A stretch of 64,000 bases of DNA from Natronolimnobius baerhuensis (GCF_002177135.1 NZ_MWPH01000001.1:682001-746000), one strand, 5' to 3'; counted from the first letter of the stretch, positions 19,528 to 28,880 are shown. Made by a program: numbers and translations. The notes: generated from the sequence alone by a model not told the origin.

Positions 19528-20214
19528 ATGGCACTCCGCGTCGACGAGCGTGCAGACGATTTTGCGGTGGTCGATCAGTTCGAAAACGGCGTCACTTGGA
19601 TCGCCCATCCCGACGAGGCGATGCAACGGGCGAGCCACGCCCTCGAGATCGACGGCAAGGTCTGGGTAATCGACCCGGTCGACGCTGACGGACTCGACGA
19701 GTTGCTCGCCGACTACGGCGACGTGACCGGCGTTGTCGTCCTGCTCGACCGTCACACCCGCGACGCCGCCGCAATTGCAAACCGCCACGAGGTGCCGGTG
19801 TTTCTCCCCGAGAGCTTCGACGATATCACCGGCGAGGATCTCGAGGCCCCCGTCGCCCGCTTTCGCGATAAACTCTCGACGACGGGACTCGAGGCACACA
19901 CAGTCGTCAACAATCGCTTCTGGAAGGAAGTCGCACTCTACAATCCCGACGACGGAACCCTTGTTGTCCCCGAATCCGTCGGCACGGTCGAGTACTTCTG
20001 TGCAGGCGCTGAACCCCTCGGCGTCCATCCGATGCAGCGACTGGTTCCGCCACGGGAGACACTCGGTGGGTTCGCCCCCGACCGAATTCTCGTCGGCCAC
20101 GGGCCTGGTGTGCACTCGAAGGCGACTGGATCGCTTGAGGATGCGCTGGCAACGGCACGGCGACGGACGCCGCGGGTCTACGCGGGTGCGCTCTGGCGCG
20201 CCTTGCCGTTCTGA
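19528..20214 (+). CDS. Metallo-beta-lactamase-like protein lacking the metal motif
   Basis: A 228-residue conserved-looking protein. WIAHPDEAMQRASHALEIDGKVWVIDPVDA followed by VVVLLDRHTRDAAAIANRH and later ILVGHGPGVH follows the strand order of the metallo-beta-lactamase fold. The central HxHxDH metal motif is absent (DRHTRD instead), so a hydrolase role is doubtful. It may be a non-catalytic or altered member. It is followed at 20277 by another unassigned gene on the same strand. Confidence 0.7.
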   Translation: MALRVDERADDFAVVDQFENGVTWIAHPDEAMQRASHALEIDGKVWVIDPVDADGLDELLADYGDVTGVVVLLDRHTRDAAAIANRHEVPVFLPESFDDITGEDLEAPVARFRDKLSTTGLEAHTVVNNRFWKEVALYNPDDGTLVVPESVGTVEYFCAGAEPLGVHPMQRLVPPRETLGGFAPDRILVGHGPGVHSKATGSLEDALATARRRTPRVYAGALWRALPF

Positions 20215-20276
20215 GTCGACCCGCGCCGGGCATTCGCGGGGAATACAGCTAACTACGTGCTGTACATACGTTCATC

Positions 20277-20702
20277 GTGGTCTACATCACGCACGCCCTC
20301 GTCGACGTCTTGCTCGATCTGGCCAGCGACGCCGATCCCGACCGCGTGACGACCGGCGTCTCCATTACCTCTGCCGGCGAACTCGAGGGTGCAGACACGG
20401 TCCCGCCGGAAACGCCCGTCTTTACGGATTTCTTCCTTCCCGACCCCGGCAACGCCGTCAACGCCGTCTTCGGCGTCGACCTCTCGACACCCGCTCGCCA
20501 AGCTCAGGGCCAGTTCGTCTCACACCCCGTTCGCGAACTCGAGGTGACGAAACGCGACGACCTTGCGCAGGTAATCTTCGTCGCCGTGCCGCCGTGGGAA
20601 CTCGGCGAGGACACGTTCGGCGCGTTCAACCGAAGCGGCGAGCGCCTGCCGCTCGAGGTCATCGATGCCCGGCCGCCAGAACAGTCGCTCTCGGAGTACT
20701 AA
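20277..20702 (+). CDS. Uncharacterised conserved haloarchaeal protein
   Basis: A 141-residue protein starting at GTG (VYITHALVDVLLDLASDADP). It is Asp/Pro-rich with beta-strand segments such as AQVIFVAVPPWELGEDTFGAF. No signal peptide, membrane segment or recognised motif is seen. Codon bias matches the neighbours, so it is a real gene. The function is unknown. Confidence 0.72.
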   Translation: MVYITHALVDVLLDLASDADPDRVTTGVSITSAGELEGADTVPPETPVFTDFFLPDPGNAVNAVFGVDLSTPARQAQGQFVSHPVRELEVTKRDDLAQVIFVAVPPWELGEDTFGAFNRSGERLPLEVIDARPPEQSLSEY

Positions 20703-20706
20703 TGCA

Positions 20707-20916
20707 CTACTCGAGGTAGCCCAGGCCTCGAAGTTGCTCGGTGATCTCCTCGAACTCGGCTTCAGTCAGTTCGCCCCGTTTCTGGTGCTGGATGACGATG
20801 CTGCGCAGCAGAAAGCGCACGAGATCGCTCGTACTCTGAAAGCTCGTTCCCTCGATTGTATCGTCAACGCGGTCTGCGAGATCCTTCGGGATCGAAACGG
20901 TCGTGTACTCGGTCAT
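20707..20916 (-). CDS. Ribbon-helix-helix (CopG-type) DNA-binding protein
   Basis: A 69-residue protein with the RHH pattern: the beta strand EYTTVSIPKDLADRVDD, then helices around FQSTSDLVRFLLRS. A charged C-terminal helix (TEAEFEEITEQLRGLGYLE) may serve dimerisation. Proteins of this size in haloarchaea are often single regulators without a toxin partner, and none is seen beside it. Its stop nearly meets the convergent upstream gene. Confidence 0.85.
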   Translation of the reverse strand: MTEYTTVSIPKDLADRVDDTIEGTSFQSTSDLVRFLLRSIVIQHQKRGELTEAEFEEITEQLRGLGYLE

Positions 20917-21038
20917 AGTGGATACTCCACTGCCGGACCCAAATGCGTACCGACAGCGACAGACGGACTCCGCATATCGATGACTCGTCTCGGCCCGTCT
21001 TCGTAGCGATTTTTACGTCCGCTCGCCTATGACAGTGT

Positions 21039-21368
21039 ATGGGCGTTCGGCCACCTTCGAACGGAGACAACGACGACCCCGAGAGTATCGAATTCGGCAT
21101 CGCCGCCGTCGATGCCACACTCAAGCGAACAGACCTCTCGTTCCCGGCATCGAAAGACGATGTTGCCGCCGAACTCGGGCACGAACGAATTGCGTACGAT
21201 GTCCACGGAAACGACGTCGCACTGCACAAAATGCTCGAGGAAGTCAACGCGAGCGAATTCCGCTCGCGACAGGAACTGCTGAACGAACTCCACGGCCCGT
21301 TCGAAGCCTACCGCAAAGAGAATTCAGGTGGCGTCTTCCAGCAAATGCGGTCGATGCTGCCGTTCTAA
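21039..21368 (+). CDS. Small conserved haloarchaeal protein (DUF5789-like)
   Basis: A 109-residue protein starting GVRPPSNGDNDDPESIEFGI and ending GGVFQQMRSMLPF. The body alternates acidic helices (DVAAELGHERIAYDVHGND) with a C-terminal basic/hydrophobic tail. It resembles the uncharacterised DUF5789 family. No function is known. It lies just before the agl cluster on the opposite strand. Confidence 0.8.
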   Translation: MGVRPPSNGDNDDPESIEFGIAAVDATLKRTDLSFPASKDDVAAELGHERIAYDVHGNDVALHKMLEEVNASEFRSRQELLNELHGPFEAYRKENSGGVFQQMRSMLPF

Positions 21369-21420
21369 CTTGCCTCGTGCCGTTGCGTCCGATTCGACAC
21401 TGACTTCCCAACCTGTCGCC

Positions 21421-22404
21421 TCAGTCGTCTTCGCGTCGACGGGACTCCGATGCCCTCGAGTCACGAGCCTCTCGCGTAATCTGCTCCAGACGCTGGCGTT
21501 GCTCGCGGTGCAGGCTGACGAGCATATCCGAGAGGACGCCGAACATGAGCAACTGGACGCCGAGTAAGATTGCGGCGGCCGACGCCAGCGCCAGGATTTC
21601 GTGGCCGATGCCGTACTGGAGCCAGCGCCAGAGGACGTAAGTCGCAATCGCGCCACCTGCGACGATTCCCGTTGCGCCGAGGCTCCCGAAATAAAACAGC
21701 GGGTTATTGGTCTTCGCAAGCGAGTACAGCGCGAGGATAATCGTCCCACCGTCTTTGACGGGGTGGAGGTTCGTCTCCGATTCCTCGGGTCGGGCACTGT
21801 AACTGATCGGGACCACCGTCGTGTCGACGCTGTGTTTGACACACTCGACGGCGAGTTCCGTCTCGATTGTAAAGCCGTCCGAGTCGAGCGAGAGCCGCTC
21901 GAAGGAGTCGACCGTAAAGGCCCGGTACCCGGAGAGAATATCGTCGTAATCCGCGCCGTGGATGAACCGAAACGCCCGGTTGATCATCCGATTGCCGAAG
22001 CCGTTCAGCGCCTTCATCGCGTCGTCGTCCATATCCGCAAACCGGTTGCCGATGACGTGCTCGTAGCCCTGCGCCAGTGGCTCGAGCATTCGTTCTGCAT
22101 CTGCCGAATCGTAGGTGCCGTCGCCGTCGAGCATCAAAACGTAGGGGACGTCGATGTACTCGACTGCCTCCCGGACAGCCTGACCCTTGCCGTCGCCGGA
22201 CTGGACGAGGACCTGTGCGCCCCGCTCGCTGGCAATTTCTTGGGTGTCGTCGCTCGAGCCGCCGTCGATGACGACGACGTTTGCGAATCCCTCCTCGTAG
22301 AAGTCATCAATCACGTCGCCAATCGTCGCGGCCTCATCGAGCGTCGGAATGAGAATACAGACCTCGTCGGCGGAGATGTCGCGCGTCTGCGTTCGCTCGC
22401 TCAT
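21421..22404 (-). CDS. aglJ: Dolichol-phosphate glycosyltransferase AglJ
   Basis: A GT2 enzyme that in Haloferax adds the first hexose to dolichol phosphate in S-layer N-glycosylation. The 327-residue protein has CILIPTLDEAATIGDVI and VVVIDGGSSDDTQEIA, the metal motif DGDGTYD and the acceptor-side LSGYRAF. Two C-terminal transmembrane helices (about 230-300) and a charged Arg/Glu tail follow. The ATG at 22404 was chosen because GGGGAGGTC lies about 8 bases upstream; an ATG at 22467 would add an acidic leader. aglM follows upstream on the same strand. Confidence 0.85.
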   Translation of the reverse strand: MSERTQTRDISADEVCILIPTLDEAATIGDVIDDFYEEGFANVVVIDGGSSDDTQEIASERGAQVLVQSGDGKGQAVREAVEYIDVPYVLMLDGDGTYDSADAERMLEPLAQGYEHVIGNRFADMDDDAMKALNGFGNRMINRAFRFIHGADYDDILSGYRAFTVDSFERLSLDSDGFTIETELAVECVKHSVDTTVVPISYSARPEESETNLHPVKDGGTIILALYSLAKTNNPLFYFGSLGATGIVAGGAIATYVLWRWLQYGIGHEILALASAAAILLGVQLLMFGVLSDMLVSLHREQRQRLEQITREARDSRASESRRREDD

Positions 22405-22606
22405 AGCGAGGACCTCCCCGCCATTGTCGGGAGCGCCGCCATCTGCACGAACCGCATCATCATCCATCGCCTGTGACTCTCCTCTACGGGCGCAAAAGCG
22501 TACTGATTGATCCCTGCGTAACATGTTGTGACCGTTCTTGAGAGTGAACACTTATCCTCGAGAACGGGTTCTGAGTGCTGCTGCAGTGGCACCACCAGCC
22601 CCACCG

Positions 22607-23899
22607 CTACCAGGTCAGTCCTTCGTACACCTCGAGAGCGTCTTCCGCGACCTCGATCCGTCGCCCGTCGACGAGCACGCGCTGGGCCATCCCGTCGAAC
22701 GACAGGTCGTCGAACTCGGACCAATCCGTCGCGACGACCGCGCCGTTGGCTCCCTCGAGTGCAGCCCCGGCCGAGTCGGCGTACTCGATATCGAAGTCGT
22801 ACTGCTCGCGAACGTTCTCGACGGCGACCGGATCGTAGGCGACGACCGACGCGTCGCGCTCGAGCAGGGACTCGATTACGTCCAGCGCGCGCGACTTCCG
22901 GATGTCGTCAGTTCCCGGCTTGAACGACAGGCCGAGGACAGCGATTCGGGCCCCCGAAAGCGAGACGTGCTCAGCGAGCAACTCGACCAGTCTGTGCGGT
23001 TGCTCGTCGTTGATCCCGACGACAGCATCCAACAGTTCGGGCTCGTAGTCTTGCTCTCGCGCACCCGCCCGAATCGCTGCGACGTCTTTCGGGAAACACG
23101 AGCCACCCCAGCCCAGCCCCGAGCGCATGAACCGCGACGAAATGCGGTCGTCGAGCCCGACCGCCTCGAGCACCTCGTAGGCATCTGCGCCGTACTCCTT
23201 GGCGACGTTCCCGAGCTCGTTCACCAGCGACACCTTCGAGGCGAGGAACGCATTGTTCGCGTACTTGATCAACTCGGCCTCGCGGATGTCTGTCTCGACG
23301 AGGTTCGTCTCCTCGCGCTCGAGAATCGGCGCGTACAGCTCCCGGAGCGTGGCTGTAGCGTCGTCCGTCTGCGCGCCGAGAACTACCTTATCCGGCTCGA
23401 GAAAGTCCTCGACCGCGGTCCCCATCCGGAGGAACTCGGGGTTCATTGCAATGTCGATGCCGTCACCGATGGTCGTGCCAGCGTGCTCCTCGAGAATCGG
23501 TGCGACGACATCCTCGGTCGTCCCCGGAAGGACCGTGCTCTTGACGACCACGAGGTGGTCGTCGTCCTTGTCCGCGAGGGCGTCACCGAGCATCTCCGAA
23601 CCGGCCCGCATCGGTGCCAGATCGAGACTGCCGTCTTCGCTTTGGGGCGTCGGCAGACAGAGCAAGGTGACATCCGTGTCGCGAACCTCGTCGTAGTTCG
23701 TCGTCGCGCGCAGGGACGACCCAGCGTGCTCGGCGATGCGCTCCTCGAGACCCGACTCGTGAATCGGTGCCTCGCCTGCGTTTATCGCGTCGACAATGTC
23801 CTCGTCGATTTCGATATTGACGACGTCGTGCTCGAGGTCGGCGAGGCAGGCGGCAATCGTCGTGCCGACGTAGCCGCTGCCGACGATAGAGACGTTCAT
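22607..23899 (-). CDS. aglM: UDP-glucose 6-dehydrogenase AglM
   Basis: Makes UDP-glucuronic acid for the N-linked glycan. The 430-residue protein begins MNVSIVGSGYVGTTIAACLA (NAD binding). It has the middle-domain KYANNAFLASKVSLVNELGN, the nucleophile Cys in GWGGSCFPKD, and a C-terminal UDP-binding domain with LGLSFKPGTDDIRKS. The length and all key residues are intact, in contrast to the decayed nucleotidyltransferase just upstream. Confidence 0.93.
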   Translation of the reverse strand: MNVSIVGSGYVGTTIAACLADLEHDVVNIEIDEDIVDAINAGEAPIHESGLEERIAEHAGSSLRATTNYDEVRDTDVTLLCLPTPQSEDGSLDLAPMRAGSEMLGDALADKDDDHLVVVKSTVLPGTTEDVVAPILEEHAGTTIGDGIDIAMNPEFLRMGTAVEDFLEPDKVVLGAQTDDATATLRELYAPILEREETNLVETDIREAELIKYANNAFLASKVSLVNELGNVAKEYGADAYEVLEAVGLDDRISSRFMRSGLGWGGSCFPKDVAAIRAGAREQDYEPELLDAVVGINDEQPHRLVELLAEHVSLSGARIAVLGLSFKPGTDDIRKSRALDVIESLLERDASVVAYDPVAVENVREQYDFDIEYADSAGAALEGANGAVVATDWSEFDDLSFDGMAQRVLVDGRRIEVAEDALEVYEGLTW

Positions 23900-23980
23900 A
23901 CAGTACTCAACGGCGGGTGGGTGTTAGTCGTTTTTGGATGGGGACCGCTCGAGGGTAATCACAGATATCCGATGGGATAC

Positions 23981-24665
23981 TTACTCGGAGAGTGTCGAAA
24001 CAGCTGACTCCTGTAGCCGTTCTTCGGCCGCTTCCCTGTCCTCGGAGTAGCCGACGTCAATCCACCAGCCGTCCATGTGAATTGCGTTGATGGTTCAGCC
24101 CGACTGAATGAGGAGATCGATCGCATCCGGAAGTTCGTACTCGCGCGGTCACTCGGCTGCACGAAATAGCAGGCATTGAAAATCGTCCGCGTGAACGTAT
24201 AGAAACCGGCGATGACGAGGTTCGACGGCGAATCGTCGGGTTTCTCCATTACCTCGACGATCTCGCCGTACTCTGTTCGTATTGAGCACGTCGTACCTCG
24301 AGACCTCCTCATGGGGCACCCCTCGTCCAGAAAGGTGGCGTCAGCGCGGTCCTCCTGCTGGCGGTTGATAACGTCGCTGAGGTTCGTGCGGAAGACGTTC
24401 TCCCCAAGCATCAACACGAACTCGTCGTCCACGTGGAGCTCCGCCTGCAAGATGGCGTGGGCCAACCCCAACTGCTCGCGCTGGTGAGCATACGTGATCG
24501 GCACCCCTTCGTACTCACCGACGTAACGTTCAATGATCTCCTCCTTCTGATAGCCCACGACAACGATGAACTCGGTCGCGCCGATCTCGAGGAGAACTTC
24601 GGTTTGTTGTCGGTCAACGGCTGGAGACGGGTTCCTTTGCCTGCGGCCAGCACGCCTGATTGCAC
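23981..24665 (-). pseudogene. aglF: Decayed sugar-1-phosphate nucleotidyltransferase (aglF-like)
   Basis: In intact form this would make UDP-glucose for the Agl pathway. Family pieces can be read in different frames: SGVLAAGKGTRLQPLTDNKPK at the start, then IGATEFIVVVGYQKEEIIER and ITYAHQREQLGLAHAILQAE, then VPHEEVSRYDVLNTN in a second frame, then YGEIVEVMEKPDDSPSNLV back in the first. The C-terminal INAIHMDGWWIDVGYSEDR is behind another shift and a TGA at 24095-24097. About 20 residues are missing after NKPK (near 24600). At least three single-base indels, one nonsense codon and one deletion make this a clear pseudogene. An intact copy elsewhere would be needed for UDP-glucose supply. Confidence 0.92.
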
Positions 24666-24740
24666 GTTTTACATGGTTCAGACGCGCTAAGACTTTCTTT
24701 GTAAGGTGGTATATCATTAGCTCGGGAGCCGATGAGCTCG

Positions 24741-26183
24741 TCACGTCGGAAGGAACGGAACATCGGACGGCAGGTTGTTCGTGACCGTGGTTCGGAACCG
24801 ACTCGAGATGACGAACAGCGTGGCGAAGTAGATCGACGCACCGACGGCGACCAGAGCGACGACGAACGCGGCGTTGTAATCGGCGATCCAATATGGTTCG
24901 CCGACCTTCCGGAGGGCGTAGACGGCGGCGCCCATGCCGATCGCGGCCGTCCACTGGCGTGCGATCTCGGCGACCGGCAGCGAGAACGGGACGTGTGAGC
25001 TGGCGTAGTGGTAGGCGACCACAAGTCCGACGGCGGCCGAAATCGCGGTCGCAATGGCAGCACCGACCCAACCGAGCTGCCAGATCAGGACGACGTTGAG
25101 GACGACGTTCGTGACGATGAAGACGCCGTTGGCCCGGAAGGCGAGATCGGGTCTGTCGATCGCGTTGAGGGTGTTCAGCAGTTGTTTGTTGTAGGTGTAA
25201 ATGAGGAGGGCAGCAATAAGTATTGGAAGGACAGTTTGACCAGCAACGAATCCGTCACCGTAAATCGCCATCAGTCGATCGGCCAACAACGTTCCACCGA
25301 CGAGCCCAGGAGTAATAATAAGGCCGCCAAATGCGAGCGCATCTTCAACCAATCCAGATACGGATTGGGGATCGTTTTGTGCAGCTATTTCACTCATTTC
25401 TGGAAAGAGGCTATTACTAATCGCTCTTCCGAACATGTCGAGAAATTCTGAAAGGGTCCACGCAACAGAATAGATACCGATGGGACCTGCCGGGACGAAA
25501 AAGCCGAGAACGATAATATCCACCTGGTCAAACGTTCGGCCTCGGATACTACCAAGCCACGAGAATTTTGCATAGTCAAATAAGCTAGAAAAGTGATCTC
25601 GAGTCGGTAGAGACGGACGAAATCGGAGAATGGCGATACTGACAATGACGGCGAAAACCCCTCCTAGCACGTACCCAACGAGCAATCCTGTTAACCCGAA
25701 TCCAAGAAGCACGAGCGAGATCTGTGCAGTACTTCGCACACCAAGTTTTAACGTCGACAAGGGGGCATAGATGTGAACTAGATGGTATCCTTTGAGAACT
25801 GAAAACCAGAGCGACCTGAACAATACAGCAAGAACAATTAGTATGAGAAATTCAGCAACTGGTTGGCCGACGTAGGCGTTCACTTGCTCTCGAAATAGGA
25901 AGACGCCAATTGCAACAGATAAACCTAACAAACCAATGATGATGGTACCGGCAGTGACATACTCTTCGCGTTCGTTTCCTTCACTAACTCGCTTTGTCAC
26001 TGCGCCCGTCCAACCTATACTCCCAATAAAGGTAAGCCACGTAACCAGCGCAAGTACAAGCGCATAGAATCCAAGTACTTCTTCACCGAGAGTCCGAGCA
26101 AAATAGATCGTTGCGAGAAAACCAATCGCAGATCCAGCGATTTTGGAAACGAAGAAAATAACAGATGTTTGTCCAAGGCGCAT
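24741..26183 (-). CDS. aglR: Flippase-like polysaccharide transporter (AglR/Wzx type)
   Basis: A multi-spanning protein of 480 residues with about 12-14 membrane helices, of the PST/MATE-like family that moves lipid-linked sugars across the membrane. The start LGQTSVIFFVSKIAGSAIGF is typical. Basic loops (SEGNEREEYV; LRFRPSLPTRDHF) alternate with hydrophobic segments. Haloferax AglR has the same context and proposed role for dolichol-phosphate-sugar. The first half of the gene (25300-26183) is visibly AT-richer than its end. Assignment to AglR rests on cluster position. Confidence 0.8.
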   Translation of the reverse strand: MRLGQTSVIFFVSKIAGSAIGFLATIYFARTLGEEVLGFYALVLALVTWLTFIGSIGWTGAVTKRVSEGNEREEYVTAGTIIIGLLGLSVAIGVFLFREQVNAYVGQPVAEFLILIVLAVLFRSLWFSVLKGYHLVHIYAPLSTLKLGVRSTAQISLVLLGFGLTGLLVGYVLGGVFAVIVSIAILRFRPSLPTRDHFSSLFDYAKFSWLGSIRGRTFDQVDIIVLGFFVPAGPIGIYSVAWTLSEFLDMFGRAISNSLFPEMSEIAAQNDPQSVSGLVEDALAFGGLIITPGLVGGTLLADRLMAIYGDGFVAGQTVLPILIAALLIYTYNKQLLNTLNAIDRPDLAFRANGVFIVTNVVLNVVLIWQLGWVGAAIATAISAAVGLVVAYHYASSHVPFSLPVAEIARQWTAAIGMGAAVYALRKVGEPYWIADYNAAFVVALVAVGASIYFATLFVISSRFRTTVTNNLPSDVPFLPT

Positions 26184-26250
26184 AGTCGGTTAGTTACCCT
26201 TTAGTGGTAGTTTTTCGGAACTGGAGATTTGAGCCACATAGCTGCACCAT

Positions 26251-27945
26251 TTATATTAATTCCTCGAATTGCTCAACTGTATGTGGCTCTTCAAGTGATA
26301 TGAGTTCGTCGATCTCCATTGCCTTTTCCATATACGCTTCGAGGACATCCCTACTTTTTCGGTTGTGAATGTAGTCATCAGTTGCATGAATAGTCCGCCT
26401 CGTATTTGGATCGTCTGGTGCTATTTGGGGATTATATCGTTCTCTATAGCGTTCTTTTATCTCTTTCATTTCGTGTGAATTACATTCTCTAATTCGGGGA
26501 TCCGGGACTTCAATCTGAATGGACAAAATCTCCGATGGGTCTCCACCAATCCGTTCAATTTTCTGCTCGATATAATCCCAGCGAACTTCAGTTTGTGTCG
26601 CATAGAGATCGTATACGAACTCATCGAACGTCTCCCGATCAAACGTGAGGCGGGTACAAGAGTGGACAGATTCCTCCTCTATTAGACTGTCGAGTATTTC
26701 TTCGAAGTAATCGTTCGCAGGCGGCCAAACAATTACCTCGAACAAAACGCCGTGGCTATCGAGGAGCATACTAAATTTGGTCCGAAGATCATCGAGGGCA
26801 GTTTCCGTGAAATCACGGTTTTCAAACCACGTCATCGGATACTGATCGGCGTCCGCAGCAGAATTTTCGATCGTCACCTCGAACTGGTCAGGTTGTTCGT
26901 AGAGTACACATGCCGCTACCACTGGATCCAGGACTTCAGACGAATACCCGATCGGTACTGGTGGACGGTCCTGCTGTTCGAAATACTCGTCGACAACATC
27001 GAGGAACTCCTCAAGCGGTCGGACGTCAGCGTAGCGGTGGAATTTCTCGTAGAGATCAAAGTCGCCTTCACCCCCACTCCTGTATTCTCCGATTGCTAAC
27101 AGATACACTAGCAGATCACACTGAGCAAATTCGCCACCGGAGTACTGTGCGGCGATAAACTTCGCAGCATCGTATTTTAGCGTTAATTTCTCTTCAACTA
27201 GAGTGCCGACTTTAATTTTGTGTCGAAAATTCGTATATTGGTGGAGGATCCCCGTTGGATCGGCAACCTTTACGAGGCGAACGCCCCGCTGTAGCGTCTT
27301 TTTAAGTCCGGTCTGCTGATACGATTGTATTGCCCTGGCCGGGATGGACATCGGTTTCGTCTCGTAATCGCTTCGTGGTCGTCGACTGAACGGACCGTGA
27401 CGTCGTGTGAACTCGACTCCGTGTTCGAGCGTTTGCTTGATTCCGTCCCTTCGAACTGACTGTATTCCACGGTTGAAAACGTGCGAGACACTCGGTGAGT
27501 AGTCTTCGACGACGAGCTCTCGGTTCCAATCCCCAGTCTCCTGCCGGTATTCTTCAAGCAGTTCGATATCTCGCTGGTCTTTGTCCCACTGACGATACAA
27601 CTTGTGGGAATACTCGATCTCGGGTCGAACGATCTTTATCCCGTCGACGACATCATGATACGAGTCGTCATAGACGATCGAGTCGTCCGAAATTCCGATA
27701 TGTTGGTATTTGTTCGACGCGAGCTCGATCGGATCTTTGGTGTGCTCAAACTTCCCTCGAGACGATGGTGCAACACAGACGTCAATATCCCCGTGCTCTC
27801 TGAGGTTGCGAATCGAAAGACAGACGCTCCCGATAATACAGCAATCCTCCAACTCAATATCGTTTGTTTCCAGAAATTCCTTCAACTCCGTCCGAAGAGA
27901 CGAGAGAACTGCATCCGAGAACGGAAAATCAGCGTGATCAGTCAT
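26251..27945 (-). CDS. Nucleotidyltransferase-like protein with repeated amphipathic motif
   Basis: A 564-residue protein of unknown role. Residues about 30-65 read CCIIGSVCLSIRNLREHGD followed by IDV, a GS...DxD pattern of the Pol-beta-type nucleotidyltransferase fold. VVDGIKIVRPEIEYSHKLYR with KDQRDIELL later supports that fold. Two related motifs follow: RGIQSVRRDGIKQTLEHGV (about 165) and RAIQSYQQTGLKKTLQRGV (about 215). The C-terminal half has PDPRIRECN, IKERYRERY and THATDDY-like text (IHATDDYIH), not recognised. Low GC and AT-ending codons set it apart from most of the window, suggesting acquisition. The glycosylation context suggests sugar or lipid modification; this is inference. Confidence 0.7.
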   Translation of the reverse strand: MTDHADFPFSDAVLSSLRTELKEFLETNDIELEDCCIIGSVCLSIRNLREHGDIDVCVAPSSRGKFEHTKDPIELASNKYQHIGISDDSIVYDDSYHDVVDGIKIVRPEIEYSHKLYRQWDKDQRDIELLEEYRQETGDWNRELVVEDYSPSVSHVFNRGIQSVRRDGIKQTLEHGVEFTRRHGPFSRRPRSDYETKPMSIPARAIQSYQQTGLKKTLQRGVRLVKVADPTGILHQYTNFRHKIKVGTLVEEKLTLKYDAAKFIAAQYSGGEFAQCDLLVYLLAIGEYRSGGEGDFDLYEKFHRYADVRPLEEFLDVVDEYFEQQDRPPVPIGYSSEVLDPVVAACVLYEQPDQFEVTIENSAADADQYPMTWFENRDFTETALDDLRTKFSMLLDSHGVLFEVIVWPPANDYFEEILDSLIEEESVHSCTRLTFDRETFDEFVYDLYATQTEVRWDYIEQKIERIGGDPSEILSIQIEVPDPRIRECNSHEMKEIKERYRERYNPQIAPDDPNTRRTIHATDDYIHNRKSRDVLEAYMEKAMEIDELISLEEPHTVEQFEELI

Positions 27946-27983
27946 CTATTCTGGTAATAGACGAGTCCGTAACCATAACTCTT

Positions 27984-28847
27984 CTACATCTCCTTTTCGG
28001 CGTCGATGAGCGCCTGTAAATCTGGATGATCGAGATGCTGTTTCACTGCTGCAGGAACATCTTCAGATGGTGTCTCGTGGAGCATTTCGCGCACCTGCTG
28101 CCACTCGGCGTGTCGTGCTGAAATCCGAACCGGAATCTCGTCGATCTCGAGAATTTTCGCGATCGCGAGTCGGTGCCGGCCGTCGACGAAGAGAAACTCG
28201 CCGTCGCGACTAATGTCGACAACCACCTCATCATATGGCTCAAATTGGGTCGGTATCTGCTGTCTGGATGACGGAATCTCCTCCGTTGCCATTATCAATT
28301 CTTTCTTGCTTTGGTAGTCATGTTCCGCAATCGCAGCGTATAGGTTATCGACAGCGTGACACTGTGTACGGACATCGTCCTCGCTCGTACAACCACGCCA
28401 GAGCGCGTTTCCCTGTCTTGCTTCCCGTTTTACTCGCTGGATGAAGTCGATTTCATCCCAGTTGCGTCCCTCCTCAAACCGTTCAGATAGCGCACGAACG
28501 ACAGGTAACTCGTCGACTCGTTCGGAACTCTGATCCCAGTCGCCATCAGCGATCATCCCGATATCTTGCCATTGAAACCTGCCTGGATTTGGTCCGCGGC
28601 CGGTCACATATTTGATCGATTCCGGATCAGCGGGCACGATCTTGAACGGGTCCGCAATCGCGTGGTACCGACTGAAGCCACTGTTTTTCCAGCGTAAAAA
28701 CGAGATGTAGCGTTTAGAGTTATAGAGACCCCACGTACCAAGTGTGTGGAACGTCCGTCGAATGATATAGGAACTGATCTTCGTAGCCGTCGACCGAACG
28801 CCCTCCTCACGATAGACACGACGCGCTCGTCGTAGAAGCGTCGCCAT
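27984..28847 (-). CDS. ParB/sulfiredoxin-like domain protein of the agl cluster
   Basis: A 287-residue protein. The N terminus has RRARRVYREEGVRSTATKIS, similar to the amphipathic motif of the neighbouring 564-residue protein. Residues about 195-235 carry EVVVDISRDGEFLFVDGRHR with LAIAKILEIDEIPVRI, the ParB/Srx-type core (a GxHR-like turn after two strands). Such domains occur in nucleotide-hydrolysing and kinase enzymes as well as ParB; here a role in glycan or lipid chemistry is more likely than DNA partition. The start at 28847 was chosen because a TATA-like box lies about 28 bases upstream. Confidence 0.7.
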   Translation of the reverse strand: MATLLRRARRVYREEGVRSTATKISSYIIRRTFHTLGTWGLYNSKRYISFLRWKNSGFSRYHAIADPFKIVPADPESIKYVTGRGPNPGRFQWQDIGMIADGDWDQSSERVDELPVVRALSERFEEGRNWDEIDFIQRVKREARQGNALWRGCTSEDDVRTQCHAVDNLYAAIAEHDYQSKKELIMATEEIPSSRQQIPTQFEPYDEVVVDISRDGEFLFVDGRHRLAIAKILEIDEIPVRISARHAEWQQVREMLHETPSEDVPAAVKQHLDHPDLQALIDAEKEM

Positions 28848-28866
28848 TACCGACAGACTAAATCGT

Positions 28867-28880
28867 GGCATATTAAAAGG
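28867..28880 (-). promoter_or_regulatory. TATA-like box of the ParB-like gene
   Basis: Minus-strand CCTTTTAATATGCC, about 28 bases before the ATG at 28847, predicting a leaderless transcript. A second candidate box, CATATTT at 28939-28945 on the plus strand, has the same spacing to the sulfatase ATG at 28969, so the two genes diverge from a shared 120-base region. Confidence 0.5.

Noticed and set aside
23959-25071. Single 370-codon reading over the aglF remnant and the flippase end
   Set aside because: The first 130 codons are antisense-like Arg-rich text inside the flippase gene, and the family match is split over frames; a pseudogene explains it better.
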